Shown piece after piece: positions 1 through 9,058 of a stretch of DNA of 64,000 nt. Below the pieces are notes generated by a model, which worked only from the letters and a program-made list of their open reading frames with translations, ran no database searches and was not told the DNA's origin. Position numbers and translations under genes: made by a program. Position 1 is the first letter of the stretch. Every line of letters begins with the position of its first letter. The stretch is from contig NZ_BMCE01000001.1 of the NCBI RefSeq assembly GCF_014635025.1, positions 620,001 to 684,000 on the forward strand. The letters run 5' to 3'. The DNA comes from Fictibacillus barbaricus. GTDB lineage: Bacteria; Bacillota; Bacilli; Bacillales; Fictibacillaceae.

Positions 1-126
1 TTAAATGGCGGAAACATGTATGATTATGTAGATAAACAAGATCTGGATATGGTGGTATTCGTCCATAACGTATCATCAGCCATTCAAACACCAAATCTGT
101 ATACGTTTGAGGGTAGAAATAAATAA
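1..126 (+). CDS. C-terminal end of an unidentified protein (cut by window edge)
   Basis: An open frame enters from the left edge and stops with TAA at 124-126, giving 41 residues ending in YTFEGRNK. A good intrinsic terminator follows at once, as expected for the end of a real gene. The residues (for example DLDMVVFVHNVSSAIQ) are protein-like, but I do not recognise the family. No function can be assigned. Confidence 0.6.
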   Translation, partial: LNGGNMYDYVDKQDLDMVVFVHNVSSAIQTPNLYTFEGRNK

Positions 127-132
127 GAAATT

Positions 133-167
133 AAAGCTTGCAGGATAGCCTGCAGGCTTTTTATTTT
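133..167 (+). terminator. Intrinsic terminator of the partial first gene
   Basis: The arms at 133-144 and 149-160 form a 12-bp stem around the loop ATAG. They are followed by a T-rich tract. The hairpin begins 7 nt after the stop codon. Confidence 0.8.
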
Positions 168-221
168 GTTGAATTACGAATTTATCAGGAATATTTGGCC
201 TGATTAATAAAAATAAATATA

Positions 222-404
222 ATGATTGCAGAAGAAGTTGATATCACTGATAACCAAGGTGAACCAGCGTATTATTATCCCAACTATACCAATTTAACTA
301 ATGATTGTTTTATAAAAGTCCCATACTCTGAGGAGGTTCATAAAATTAATGCGTATCAAGAACAAATAAAGAATTTTGTTGCATCTGAAGTGATTTCTAT
401 ATAA
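222..404 (+). CDS. Doubtful 60-residue ORF
   Basis: A 60-codon frame lies in the 390-bp gap before the LTA-synthase-like gene. It has no visible ribosome site before its ATG and no recognisable motif, although its composition (many Asn, Tyr, Glu and Lys) is not obviously random. It may be a gene remnant or chance. The rest of the gap (168-519) holds one copy of the 9-mer TATCAGGAA at 183-191 and presumably the promoter of the next gene. Confidence 0.2.
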   Translation: MIAEEVDITDNQGEPAYYYPNYTNLTNDCFIKVPYSEEVHKINAYQEQIKNFVASEVISI

Positions 405-519
405 GTATATCCTTATAGATTAAATATTCAGATTTTTATTTCTTCTTCTACCTAAGTTTGTCATAATGAAAGGATAGACAAAGATAAAGGCTGAGACTTT
501 TATTTAGAAAGGTAGAGGT

Positions 520-2604
520 ATGAAAAAGGATATATATAGAGGATCTTTATTTTTATTTGTTAATGTTTTTCTTGCACTAGTTACTGTACTGGTATTGCTT
601 ACTTTGATCAATGGCCTGAATGTAGACAGAGCCATTGACTGGGGCCAGCTGCATACAAAAAAGTTTGCCCTTTTAACTGGTTTTGCTTTCTTGTTATCGT
701 GCATCTTATATAGGTCTCAAATGTTCTGTACGTTTAGGGAGCAGGCGGCAGCCACAATGACTAACAACCGGTACCTTCGTATTGTATTTGTTTTGCTTTT
801 TATTATCGGGTCTTCATTTGCTCTCCATGGTATCCTTCAGTTCTTTCAAAACGGATTGAACATCGATGAATTTATTGATTGGATTCAAGGGAAAACAAAG
901 ATTTATCTGTTGGGTTCTGTATTTATTTTGTTTCTTTATTTTTTCTTTTTATCTCTTACAGGCAGACTTTATTTAAGTCTGATTCTAAGCATGGGTGTAA
1001 CTGTAGTAGTCGGTCTTACTCACGCAAATAAGATGACTTTTCTCGGTGAACCGCTTTATCCATCTGACTTTAAGCAGGTTACACATATCGCCGAAGTCAT
1101 TCCAATGGTTGTTGGTGCATTTTCGTTCTGGAAGCTGCTTATCCTGGCATTTCTAGTCGTCCTTGTAATAGGGTACTTTTTTATTATCTATACACAATTA
1201 AACGAGATTAAGACCGCTTGGTGGACAAGAGGCATATTCATAGCCCTCTCAATCTTCCTCTTTTATTCCTTCTTTAACTATCCGAAGACATATGTAAAAG
1301 CATTAGCCGAGGATTCAGATGTTAAAATTATTCGATGGAACCAGCCGTCCAATTATCGGGATAATGGATTTGTGTTCGGTTTCCTGTCTAATCTACATGT
1401 TGATGCGTTTGATAAACCAGCGGGTTACAGCAAAAAGAAGATAGAAGAGATTGCGAACAGAATTAAAAAAAAGGCAGAGAGCAAACAGCCTGCAAGGCAA
1501 AATACGGTCGAGAATCCGAATATCGTGTTCATCATGAGTGAAGCATTTTGGGATCCGACTAAACTCGAAAATGTAACGTTCAGCAAAGACCCGCTGCCAA
1601 TAACACGGGACTTGATGAAGAAGTATTCTTCAGGAAGTGTACTCTCTCCTACGTTTGGAGGAGGAACATCTAATGTAGAGTTTGAGGCGCTGACAGGGCT
1701 CTCTATGCGATTTTTAAAAGCAGGATCCCTACCTTATCAGCAGCTTATCGACCAAAAAGAGTTCATACCTACAATCGTCAGTGAACTAGAATCACGGGAA
1801 TATCAATCGTTAGCTCTTCATCCATACAACAAAGTGTTTTATAAACGAAACAGAGTATATGACACATTCGGATTCAATGAGTTCTTGCATATGAACTCCA
1901 TGAAAAATAAGGAGATGTCAGGACCGTATATTTCAGATGAAGCCGTTACCCATGAAATTATGGATAACTTGAGAAGTAAAGATGATCCTGTCTTTGTTCA
2001 TGCAGTGACGATGCAGAACCATTTTCCGTATGCGGCAGACCGCTATAATAAAACCTCTATAAAAGTCTCAGGGTTAAGCTCAGTATCAAATGCGGAATTG
2101 GAGACGTATGTGGAAGGCATTTCTCAATCTGACCACGCCATTGGCCTCCTTGTTAAGGAGCTTGAACGGTTAAAGGAACCCACACTATTTGTTTTATGGG
2201 GAGACCATCTACCGATCTTAGGTCAGAACAAAGCAATCTATGAAGAGGCAAAATATACAGAACCTTACAACCCAAAAGTTGAACTGCAAAAGTTCTCTGA
2301 AACACCATTATTGATCTACGCCAACTATGAAGTGCCAAAAGAAGATCTGAAGGTCATGAGTCCGGCATTTATCGGGCCGACACTGTTTGATCTTGCAGGA
2401 ATGGAACAACCGCCATTTTATACGTTTCTTGAAGAAGTGAAAAGTGAGTTGCCTGGTATTAAGCCGGGCTTGCTGATCAATCAAGAGCAAAAGTCACAAT
2501 TTGCACTCTCTAAAAAACAGCAGCAGCTGCTAAAAGATTATCAGATGCTTCAGTATGATTTGCTTGTTGGAAAACAGTATAGTAGCGAAATCCTGTTTAA
2601 ATAG
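520..2604 (+). CDS. LTA synthase family protein (membrane-bound sulfatase-fold phosphoglycerol transferase)
   Basis: This 694-residue protein has several hydrophobic segments in roughly the first 260 residues, then an extracellular sulfatase/alkaline-phosphatase-fold domain. Visible family marks are NIVFIMSEAFWDP at the start of the domain, GGGTSNVEFEALTG with Thr383 placed like the LtaS catalytic threonine, a MQNHFPY block and WGDHLP near the C-terminal metal site. Family members transfer glycerol phosphate from phosphatidylglycerol to growing lipoteichoic acid or make related anionic polymers outside the membrane. The sequence is divergent from classical LtaS, so the acceptor is uncertain. 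The start has AAAGGTAGAGG just upstream. The gene stands alone and ends in a terminator. Confidence 0.85.
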   Translation: MKKDIYRGSLFLFVNVFLALVTVLVLLTLINGLNVDRAIDWGQLHTKKFALLTGFAFLLSCILYRSQMFCTFREQAAATMTNNRYLRIVFVLLFIIGSSFALHGILQFFQNGLNIDEFIDWIQGKTKIYLLGSVFILFLYFFFLSLTGRLYLSLILSMGVTVVVGLTHANKMTFLGEPLYPSDFKQVTHIAEVIPMVVGAFSFWKLLILAFLVVLVIGYFFIIYTQLNEIKTAWWTRGIFIALSIFLFYSFFNYPKTYVKALAEDSDVKIIRWNQPSNYRDNGFVFGFLSNLHVDAFDKPAGYSKKKIEEIANRIKKKAESKQPARQNTVENPNIVFIMSEAFWDPTKLENVTFSKDPLPITRDLMKKYSSGSVLSPTFGGGTSNVEFEALTGLSMRFLKAGSLPYQQLIDQKEFIPTIVSELESREYQSLALHPYNKVFYKRNRVYDTFGFNEFLHMNSMKNKEMSGPYISDEAVTHEIMDNLRSKDDPVFVHAVTMQNHFPYAADRYNKTSIKVSGLSSVSNAELETYVEGISQSDHAIGLLVKELERLKEPTLFVLWGDHLPILGQNKAIYEEAKYTEPYNPKVELQKFSETPLLIYANYEVPKEDLKVMSPAFIGPTLFDLAGMEQPPFYTFLEEVKSELPGIKPGLLINQEQKSQFALSKKQQQLLKDYQMLQYDLLVGKQYSSEILFK

Positions 2605-2639
2605 AGGAGAAACATCTGAAAGGAAACGTGATCAAAGAA

Positions 2640-2670
2640 GGGATGCTTCCATTTGGAAGCACCCTTTTTG
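2640..2670 (+). terminator. Terminator of the LTA-synthase-like gene
   Basis: GGGATGCTTCC and GGAAGCACCC pair with one bulge around the loop ATTT. A T5 tract follows. Confidence 0.8.
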
Positions 2671-2674
2671 GATA

Positions 2675-2784
2675 TATCAGGAATGATACAATTTTAACAG
2701 GAAAAAAATGATTTTATCAGGAAAAATCACATACATATCATGAAACATAAAAATATATCAGGAAAAACAAGATTTTATCAGGAA
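2675..2784 (+). repeat. Array of six 9-mers TATCA[G/T]GAA at 20-21 bp period
   Basis: Copies begin at 2675, 2695 (TAACAGGAA variant), 2715, 2736 (TATCATGAA), 2756 and 2776. The steps are 20, 20, 21, 20 and 20 bp. All are in the same orientation, and several are preceded by GATTT and followed by AA. The array lies between two convergent genes and outside both terminators. A second array of the same type lies at 17299-17390. I know of no named element that matches. Confidence 0.85.
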
Positions 2785-2830
2785 AAGTGCTAAACGACAT
2801 AGGTCACAGTAGAAATAACAACAGATTAAA

Positions 2831-2860
2831 CAAAAAGAGGGAGCAAAAGCGCTCCCTCTT
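2831..2860 (-). terminator. Terminator of the M14 peptidase gene
   Basis: AGAGGGAGC (2836-2844) pairs with GCTCCCTCT (2851-2859). Read on the minus strand, the stem lies next to the TAA stop and is followed by TTTTTG. Confidence 0.8.
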
Positions 2861-4453
2861 TTATTGTGCGGTATATTCTTTTACCCAGCCGTTGCCTTGT
2901 GGTGTTTCGATGTAATACCAAATATCTTTCCACTGTTTTGTAGCTTTTGCTGTACCAGGCTGGATCACGGTCGGTGTCTTTCTTACTTCTAATGGATATG
3001 TGTAGAGATTTTTTACCGTTGTAAGATTGATCTGTTTATTGATCGCAATTGGCTTATAGTTCACGATCACGTTTTTCGCTTGGATCCATTTTACGCCATA
3101 TGGTGTCTGGATCGCATACCAATTCTTGTAGGACTTCACTGCTTTGTATTCTCCAGCAGGCACTGTACGGGTTGTGATCTTATTGGTTAACGGCAGATCA
3201 TACAGGGTGAGCGGTTCAGTTAACAACATCGGCATAGGGGTTGAATAATTGGTGACAGAGCCTATTACATAATTGCCTTTTGTTACCCATTTCTTTCCGT
3301 GAACCGTGTTCAATCTGAAGAAGTTCCCTTTTTCCGCGATAACGGTCGCCGGTTGTGCATTGAAACGTAAAGTCGTCTTGTATTGAGTTCCTGGGCGATC
3401 ATATAGATACGTATTATCAAACTTTGTGATCAGATAGTTCGTGTTAGTCAGCTTGCCTTCCCAAAGCTTTTTCCCTTCATTCGCAATATAGAGTCCAGCT
3501 TTTCTGTTCCTTCTCCATTCTTCTGGGATAACAGACAGTGGAGGGTTTGTTTCGTTAACAGCATAACTTAACTCAGGTGTGAATGCTGGCCGCTTAAATG
3601 CACTAATGAACCAGTCTTTATAACCACCGCCACCACCCGGAGCTGGTGCAACTAAAGAATATCCTGTCATAGAAGAGAAGACTTTAGCCATATTGTAGTC
3701 ACGTGTATAATTTTCTGGTGTATTATTATAATGCCAATATAATATTCTACCCGCTGAATGATACGAGATCGTCACTTCCGGATCTACATAGTATGTAAAG
3801 TTGTAAAGCAATTGATTTTCAATCGTTTGAAGCGGCTTCGTTCCTTTATAATTCTTATACGAAGGCGATGTTGGACCTTCAATATTGCTCCAGCCGGCAG
3901 GGTATTGTCTGTTAGGGTCGATCCCTTGTGCATTGGCTTTCCATCGCTTAAAGTTCGTGCTGTCGTTGTTCATTTTGATCAAGCTTGAGCGCACTGTAGA
4001 AGGAAAAGCATTCGGTCCGTACTGCTGAAGTGTAACGCCATCAGGATTCACCATTGGAACGAACCAGATAGATACATCGTTTAATAGATTAAAAACATTA
4101 TAGCCTTCAAAGGTTGTTTTGTTCTTATAAGCATTCGCATACTGATCGAGCATCTCCATCGTTATGTTCGTCGTGATCCATTCACGGCCATGATGGGATC
4201 CGTTATAGAAGACAGTAGCATCTCCTTTACCGAGTTTAACAGCCCAGATGTGGCGTCCGTATGGGCTTTTGCCTAACGATTTGTATGTAATAAGTCCAGG
4301 GTATTTTGTTGCCAGTTCCTTAATATCAGCCGTCATACCGGTGTATGTGGCAGTTGCTGTTAAATTCACATAGTCTGCCGCTTCCGCTTTTTGGTCCGTT
4401 ACTGGCAGAACGAGTGATGCAGCTAACAAAAACCCAATAATTTTTTTCTTCAT
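2861..4453 (-). CDS. Secreted M14 family zinc carboxypeptidase with three SH3-like repeats
   Basis: This is a 530-residue protein when started at the ATG placed 5 nt after GGAGG. A TTG four codons upstream overlaps that ribosome site and is unlikely. It has a signal peptide of about 25 residues ending QKAEA. The M14 domain shows the HxxE zinc pair in SHHGREW, the third ligand in ISYHSAG and the catalytic Glu in FTPELSY. The last 200 residues hold three SH3-like units, each ending in a Trp-containing strand such as KWVTKGNY or GWVKEY, which probably bind the cell wall. The likely role is trimming peptides or wall stem peptides outside the cell. It is divergent from the L,D-transpeptidase gene, with a shared 75-bp promoter region. 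Confidence 0.88.
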   Translation of the reverse strand: MKKKIIGFLLAASLVLPVTDQKAEAADYVNLTATATYTGMTADIKELATKYPGLITYKSLGKSPYGRHIWAVKLGKGDATVFYNGSHHGREWITTNITMEMLDQYANAYKNKTTFEGYNVFNLLNDVSIWFVPMVNPDGVTLQQYGPNAFPSTVRSSLIKMNNDSTNFKRWKANAQGIDPNRQYPAGWSNIEGPTSPSYKNYKGTKPLQTIENQLLYNFTYYVDPEVTISYHSAGRILYWHYNNTPENYTRDYNMAKVFSSMTGYSLVAPAPGGGGGYKDWFISAFKRPAFTPELSYAVNETNPPLSVIPEEWRRNRKAGLYIANEGKKLWEGKLTNTNYLITKFDNTYLYDRPGTQYKTTLRFNAQPATVIAEKGNFFRLNTVHGKKWVTKGNYVIGSVTNYSTPMPMLLTEPLTLYDLPLTNKITTRTVPAGEYKAVKSYKNWYAIQTPYGVKWIQAKNVIVNYKPIAINKQINLTTVKNLYTYPLEVRKTPTVIQPGTAKATKQWKDIWYYIETPQGNGWVKEYTAQ

Positions 4454-4490
4454 TTGACCCTCCAAAAATCTGTGTTTATTCGCAATAATT

Positions 4491-4498
4491 AGTATACT
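4491..4498. promoter_or_regulatory. Self-complementary AGTATACT, possible shared -10 for the divergent pair
   Basis: AGTATACT is its own reverse complement, so it places a TATACT -10-like hexamer on each strand between the peptidase and transpeptidase genes. Clear -35 boxes were not identified. Confidence 0.35.
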
Positions 4499-4528
4499 AT
4501 TAAACTAATTGGTAAAGGAGAAAATTTT

Positions 4529-5248
4529 ATGCAAAAGAAAAAAATAGTTCTATTTATCCTGTCGTTCTTTGCTTCAACTCTATTAAACCCGTTTCAAACG
4601 AAAGCAGCTGTAACCATCCCATATGAAAAACAATTATTATCCCATGCCCTTACAAAAAAGGGATCTACACAAGTAATTATTGTAAAAGCGGACAGTGCAA
4701 GTTCTTATAAGGCGGTACTGGCTGCATACCAGCATACAAGCACAGGCTGGAAAAGGGTATACACCTATCCGGCGGTTCTGGGAAAGAACGGGATCTCTAG
4801 TCAGAAGGTAGAAGGCGACGGAAAATCGCCGGCGGGCATGTACTTCATGGGTCAGGCGTTTGGTTCTGTTGCTAAACCTGCGGGAGTAAAATTATCGTAC
4901 AAAAAGACAACAGCATATGATTACTGGATTGATGATGTGACATCAGCTGATTATAACCGCTGGAGGGTGTACGAAGGAAATCCTTATTCGAAGTGGAAAT
5001 CGTTTGAGCGACTCAATCATCCCCTATATAAATACGCTACCGTTATTCGATATAATGAAAAACCGATCATCGGAAAAGGCAGCGCCATTTTCCTTCATAT
5101 GTGGAAGAGCTCAACGAGTCCAACATTAGGCTGTACTGCCGTTCATGAAGGCAATGCCTTAAGACTGATGCAATGGATGGACCCTGCAAAACGCCCTCTC
5201 TTCATACAAGGAACAGAGGCGGATCTAAAGAGAATGTCAGAGCTTTAA
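4529..5248 (+). CDS. Secreted L,D-transpeptidase (YkuD domain)
   Basis: This 239-residue protein has a signal peptide of about 26 residues (ending QTKA). The YkuD signature lies near the C-terminus: a conserved His in FLHMW, then PTLGCTAVHE with the catalytic Cys. GDGKSPAGMY upstream is also typical of the fold. These enzymes form 3-3 cross-links or attach proteins to peptidoglycan at meso-diaminopimelate. The ribosome site is AAAGGAGA. The gene is monocistronic, with its own terminator, and is divergently paired with a secreted carboxypeptidase that could provide or remove its substrates. Confidence 0.85.
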   Translation: MQKKKIVLFILSFFASTLLNPFQTKAAVTIPYEKQLLSHALTKKGSTQVIIVKADSASSYKAVLAAYQHTSTGWKRVYTYPAVLGKNGISSQKVEGDGKSPAGMYFMGQAFGSVAKPAGVKLSYKKTTAYDYWIDDVTSADYNRWRVYEGNPYSKWKSFERLNHPLYKYATVIRYNEKPIIGKGSAIFLHMWKSSTSPTLGCTAVHEGNALRLMQWMDPAKRPLFIQGTEADLKRMSEL

Positions 5249-5256
5249 CCGGCAAG

Positions 5257-5296
5257 AGACCCAGGTGGATGAAACGTTCACACGGGTCTTTTTTTG
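5257..5296 (+). terminator. Terminator of the L,D-transpeptidase gene
   Basis: AGACCC (5257-5262) pairs with GGGTCT (5284-5289) across a long loop. A T7 tract follows. Confidence 0.65.
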
Positions 5297-5351
5297 TCGA
5301 AAAATATAAACACATCCTATGCCATTTGAAACTGCTAATCTAATAAATATC

Positions 5352-5360
5352 TGCTATAAT
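5352..5360 (+). promoter_or_regulatory. Extended -10 promoter before the subtilase gene
   Basis: TGCTATAAT combines a perfect -10 hexamer with the TG extension. It lies about 50 bp before the start codon. No well-spaced -35 was seen. Confidence 0.5.
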
Positions 5361-5411
5361 AAATTTAACTTATTTTACCATAATAAGTAAATTGTTGGAT
5401 GGGGGAAAGAG

Positions 5412-8400
5412 ATGCTAAGCTGGAAAAAGCAGTTATCAATGGTTGGCTTATGTGTAAGTTTAGTAGGAACAGGTTTTTCGTCTATTAACGTACAAGCTAA
5501 AGGGAAAGAGATAAACCTTTCGAACTCGTACATATCTAAATTCCTGGAAGAAAAACGTCAAGAAAAGAGAGATCAAAAACCGTCTATCAGTGAGGACACG
5601 TTAATTGTGAAATACAACAGGACGATTTCAGCCAGTGAGCATAGCCGTGCTGGAGCAACACCGATCAAAACGATCTCCAAGCTGAACTATACGGTTGTTA
5701 AGATCAAGAAAAAAGGAACAATGGAAAAGGTCTTGAAGGCTTATCAAAAAATGGGGAAGGTAGAGCTTGCCAGTCCGAGCGCCTTGTACACGACACAGAG
5801 CACGAACGACCCTAAAGTGAAAGAGCAATACCATCTATCACTTCTGCAGATCGAAAAAACACAAAAGCTTGTCAGCGACAAAGCCATTAAAGTAGCGGTC
5901 ATCGACCAGGGAGCAGATCGCAATCACCCTGATCTTACAGGCCAGCTCTTGCCTGGATACAACACTGTGAACCCGATCAATCAGCCTACACCAGATTTTC
6001 ATGGTACTCATGTATCGGGAATCATTGCAGGGAAAAAGAATAACGGAATCGGCGGCTTTGGAGTTAATGCAAACGCTGACATCCTTAACATTGATGTGTT
6101 CGACCGTGGTTGGGGTGCTTATGACTTTGCCATTGCGGATGCTATCCTTTATGCTGCAGATCACGGTGCGAAGGTCATTAACATGAGTATTGGCGGCTCT
6201 ATGCCATCACCGTTAATTGAAGATGCCGTTAAAAAAGCGATCGAGAAGAAGGTAACTATCGTCGCTTCAGCTGGAAACAGCGGAGATGACGGGTTGAATT
6301 ATCCGGCTGCTTTTGAAGGGGTTATCTCAGTAGGTTCTACCAACAAAGAGAACAAGCTATCCAGCTATTCTACTTACGGACCATCTGTAGATATTGTAGC
6401 ACCTGGTGAGAATGTATATGCACCGATCTATGAGCCGGAACGCAAATCCAGCTTTGATTACTTGAGTGGAACGTCTATGTCATCACCGGTTGTTGCTGGT
6501 GTAGCTTCACTTTTATTAACAAAACATCCGAATTTAACACCTGCACAAGTTGAGTATGTTCTCGAGCATACAGCAAAAGATCTTGGAGCTAAAGGGTTTG
6601 ATACAAAATACGCAAATGGGCTTGTTGATCCAGTGGCGGTGTTGAATTATGACATTAAAAAGATTCCTGCTTCTGTTAAGAATCCGACAACGGAAAAAGA
6701 GATCTTAAACGCAGCTAAGCCTGTAACAGTAACAGGCAGCTATACGCACAAAGGAAAAATAACAAAAGCAAACGAAGAGCAATGGATCAAAATACCTGTA
6801 ACGAAAGGGGAATACATCCAAACGTCTCTTGAAGGTGCTGCACAATACGATTACAAGTATAAACTTCACCTGTATTCGAAGGACGGCAAGCTAATTGAAG
6901 ATGTAAACCAAGTACGTGAAGGAAGACCAGAAGGAAAACTATTAAAAGTTCCTTTCTCTGGTACTTTGGCGATCGGTATTAAAGATGCGAACGGAAGTTT
7001 TGACGATTCTGGAAAAGGTGCGTCACACTACTCGTTAAACATCCAAAGAAGCAATGAACTTGCAGAAGACGGCAATGACCTAGAGAATCCGATTGTCGTA
7101 GATTCCTTCCCTTATTCTTCGAAAGAAACGCCGTTAACGTTTACAGGAGATGAAGGGGACGAAGATTATTTTAAAATTACAGTAGAAGAAAAGCAGATGG
7201 TTCGTGTGAAAACGACGGCTGTGCCAGGAATTGACGCAAGTCTGAACGTCTATCTCGGAGAGCAGCTGTTCCCGCCGGCTGAAGGAGAGGAAGGCGAAGA
7301 AGACGGAGAAGGTGAAGAGGGAGCAGAAAAAGGAACAATGGCTGTTGCTCCACAACATGAAGAAGAGCCGATCGAACCGATGTACTACTCCAATTCTCGT
7401 GGCTATGGTGAAGGTGAGACACTCGTTTTTGAAGCAGAGCCTGGAATGGAATATGTGGTCTCCACTTCAAATAAGATGAACTATTTTGATTTTATGTTCG
7501 ACTTTTTCATGAACGAACAGATGATGCTAAACGGTACAGACTCGTTTGACTCTTCCAATCTGCCTTATGCAGTAACGATGGAGAGCAAGGTAATGCCTGA
7601 AGATGAGGATGGTTTACCGTTCCTAGAAGAAGAGACACCTGAAGAAGAATATGAAGAAGGCAAAATGGATTCAGAAGAGTATGTGGCAGCTAAACAAGAA
7701 ACAAGAGATGAGATGCATGCTGTAGAAGATGAAGAAGATGAATATGAACAAATGATCAGAATGATCCAAGAAAATGCACGAAGCTATGAGATCGGTAATC
7801 AAGCATCCGGCTACCTGCAAATGATGGATGACGAAGACTGGTTTGCGGTAACGCCTGAGCAAACAGGAATCTATGATTTCACATTCAATAAAAGCGGCAA
7901 TATTCCAATGATGGAAATGTACGAAATGGTTGAATTTACAGATGAGGAAGGTAATACCTATACCGATTTATTCCAGGTTGGCGGAAACTACACTTGGGAT
8001 TGGGATGGTGTAACAATGAACCCATCCATGCTGATTGGTTTAAGGGAAGGCCACTCTTACTTTGTGAAAGTGAATAACGACTATTTCAGCGAGAACAGCA
8101 TCTCTTTTGACCAATACACGTTTACTTCAAAGCTAAAGGTCAAGAATCCTGAAGACAAGTATGAGAACAACGATAAGATGGAAAAAGTAAAAAACTTACC
8201 GGCAAAGCGTTTCTCTGGTAACTTTGCAATGCCGAACGATCAAGATGTTTTCTACTTGAGCCCCGGAAAGAAAGACACATTATTTGGTGTAAATATTGAT
8301 CGTTATCCTGTAACAAACGAGTTGAAGAAGAAAATACCAGCTGAATTACTAGGCAACTTCTATAGTGCGGCGATCATTTTTGAAGACAAGAACAACAATC

Positions 8401-8960
8401 GTAAATTGGATGAAGCAGAGTTTGATACGGTTCGTTATGTAGAAAAAGGCTTGGATACAGGCCATACGAGTGGATCGTTCTTAGCGAAAAAAGGAAAAGG
8501 CTACATCATTGCTTTTGTTGGGTTTACAGAAACACAAAACCCAAGCCTGTTGCCTTATTCTGCCCAAGTCGCTCCTGTCAATGTTAAGGATGAGGATGCA
8601 GGATCCGTTATCCGAAACTATAAGCCTACTAAGCCGTTGTCACTTAAAAAAGTGAACGCTAAGAAATGGACGGCAACGGGTTCATTGAATGCAGGGGTAC
8701 CTAATGGAGATACCGATTGGTATGCAATGAAGCTGGATAAAGACAGTAAAGCTAAACTAACCTTTGACTTCAAGAATGATGTCGATGGCGTGATTTCGAT
8801 CTATAAAGACGGCAAGCTCGTGAAACGTGCAGACTATTACCGTTTAGGTGACGATGAAGTACTGATCACGAACCTGAAGAAGGGCACATACTACATTGAG
8901 GTAAAAGATACGAACCGTAATGCTAGCCTTAGCCCGTACACACTAAGTGTAGAGTTTTAA
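5412..8960 (+). CDS. Large secreted S8 family serine peptidase (subtilase)
   Basis: This 1182-residue protein has a signal peptide of about 29 residues, an inhibitor-like propeptide region (about 55-130) and then a subtilisin domain. The catalytic residues are Asp165 in AVIDQGADRNHPDL (the usual DTG is DQG here), His197 in HGTHVSGIIAG and Ser355 in GTSMSSPVVAG. Beyond about residue 430 there are several beta-rich units resembling pre-peptidase C-terminal domains (NEEQWIKIPV, DEDYFKITV, DDEDWFAVT, DTDWYAM). Two strongly acidic stretches, near residues 620-650 and 735-785, interrupt them. It probably degrades or processes proteins at the cell surface or in the medium. It is monocistronic, with its own promoter and terminator. 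Confidence 0.9.
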   Translation: MLSWKKQLSMVGLCVSLVGTGFSSINVQAKGKEINLSNSYISKFLEEKRQEKRDQKPSISEDTLIVKYNRTISASEHSRAGATPIKTISKLNYTVVKIKKKGTMEKVLKAYQKMGKVELASPSALYTTQSTNDPKVKEQYHLSLLQIEKTQKLVSDKAIKVAVIDQGADRNHPDLTGQLLPGYNTVNPINQPTPDFHGTHVSGIIAGKKNNGIGGFGVNANADILNIDVFDRGWGAYDFAIADAILYAADHGAKVINMSIGGSMPSPLIEDAVKKAIEKKVTIVASAGNSGDDGLNYPAAFEGVISVGSTNKENKLSSYSTYGPSVDIVAPGENVYAPIYEPERKSSFDYLSGTSMSSPVVAGVASLLLTKHPNLTPAQVEYVLEHTAKDLGAKGFDTKYANGLVDPVAVLNYDIKKIPASVKNPTTEKEILNAAKPVTVTGSYTHKGKITKANEEQWIKIPVTKGEYIQTSLEGAAQYDYKYKLHLYSKDGKLIEDVNQVREGRPEGKLLKVPFSGTLAIGIKDANGSFDDSGKGASHYSLNIQRSNELAEDGNDLENPIVVDSFPYSSKETPLTFTGDEGDEDYFKITVEEKQMVRVKTTAVPGIDASLNVYLGEQLFPPAEGEEGEEDGEGEEGAEKGTMAVAPQHEEEPIEPMYYSNSRGYGEGETLVFEAEPGMEYVVSTSNKMNYFDFMFDFFMNEQMMLNGTDSFDSSNLPYAVTMESKVMPEDEDGLPFLEEETPEEEYEEGKMDSEEYVAAKQETRDEMHAVEDEEDEYEQMIRMIQENARSYEIGNQASGYLQMMDDEDWFAVTPEQTGIYDFTFNKSGNIPMMEMYEMVEFTDEEGNTYTDLFQVGGNYTWDWDGVTMNPSMLIGLREGHSYFVKVNNDYFSENSISFDQYTFTSKLKVKNPEDKYENNDKMEKVKNLPAKRFSGNFAMPNDQDVFYLSPGKKDTLFGVNIDRYPVTNELKKKIPAELLGNFYSAAIIFEDKNNNRKLDEAEFDTVRYVEKGLDTGHTSGSFLAKKGKGYIIAFVGFTETQNPSLLPYSAQVAPVNVKDEDAGSVIRNYKPTKPLSLKKVNAKKWTATGSLNAGVPNGDTDWYAMKLDKDSKAKLTFDFKNDVDGVISIYKDGKLVKRADYYRLGDDEVLITNLKKGTYYIEVKDTNRNASLSPYTLSVEF

Positions 8961-8965
8961 TAAAA

Positions 8966-9006
8966 GAAACCAGCAGGATCTTGTTGATTCCGGCTGGTTT
9001 TTTGCT
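8966..9006 (+). terminator. Terminator of the subtilase gene
   Basis: AAACCAGC pairs with GCTGGTTT across a loop of about 18 nt. A T-rich tract follows. Confidence 0.7.
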
Positions 9007-9027
9007 GTTTTTCAGGGCTATTTGCAT

Positions 9028-9058
9028 AAAAAAAGAACTGACTCAGCTTGAGTCAGTT
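9028..9058 (-). terminator. Terminator of the SbsC-like gene
   Basis: AACTGACTCA (9036-9045) pairs perfectly with TGAGTCAGTT (9049-9058). On the minus strand it directly follows the TGA stop and leads into T7. Confidence 0.85.

Noticed and set aside
2675-2784. CRISPR-like array
   Set aside because: The repeated unit is only 9 bp and the spacers about 11-12 bp, far below CRISPR sizes; spacers are A/T-rich and partly alike, and no cas gene is present.
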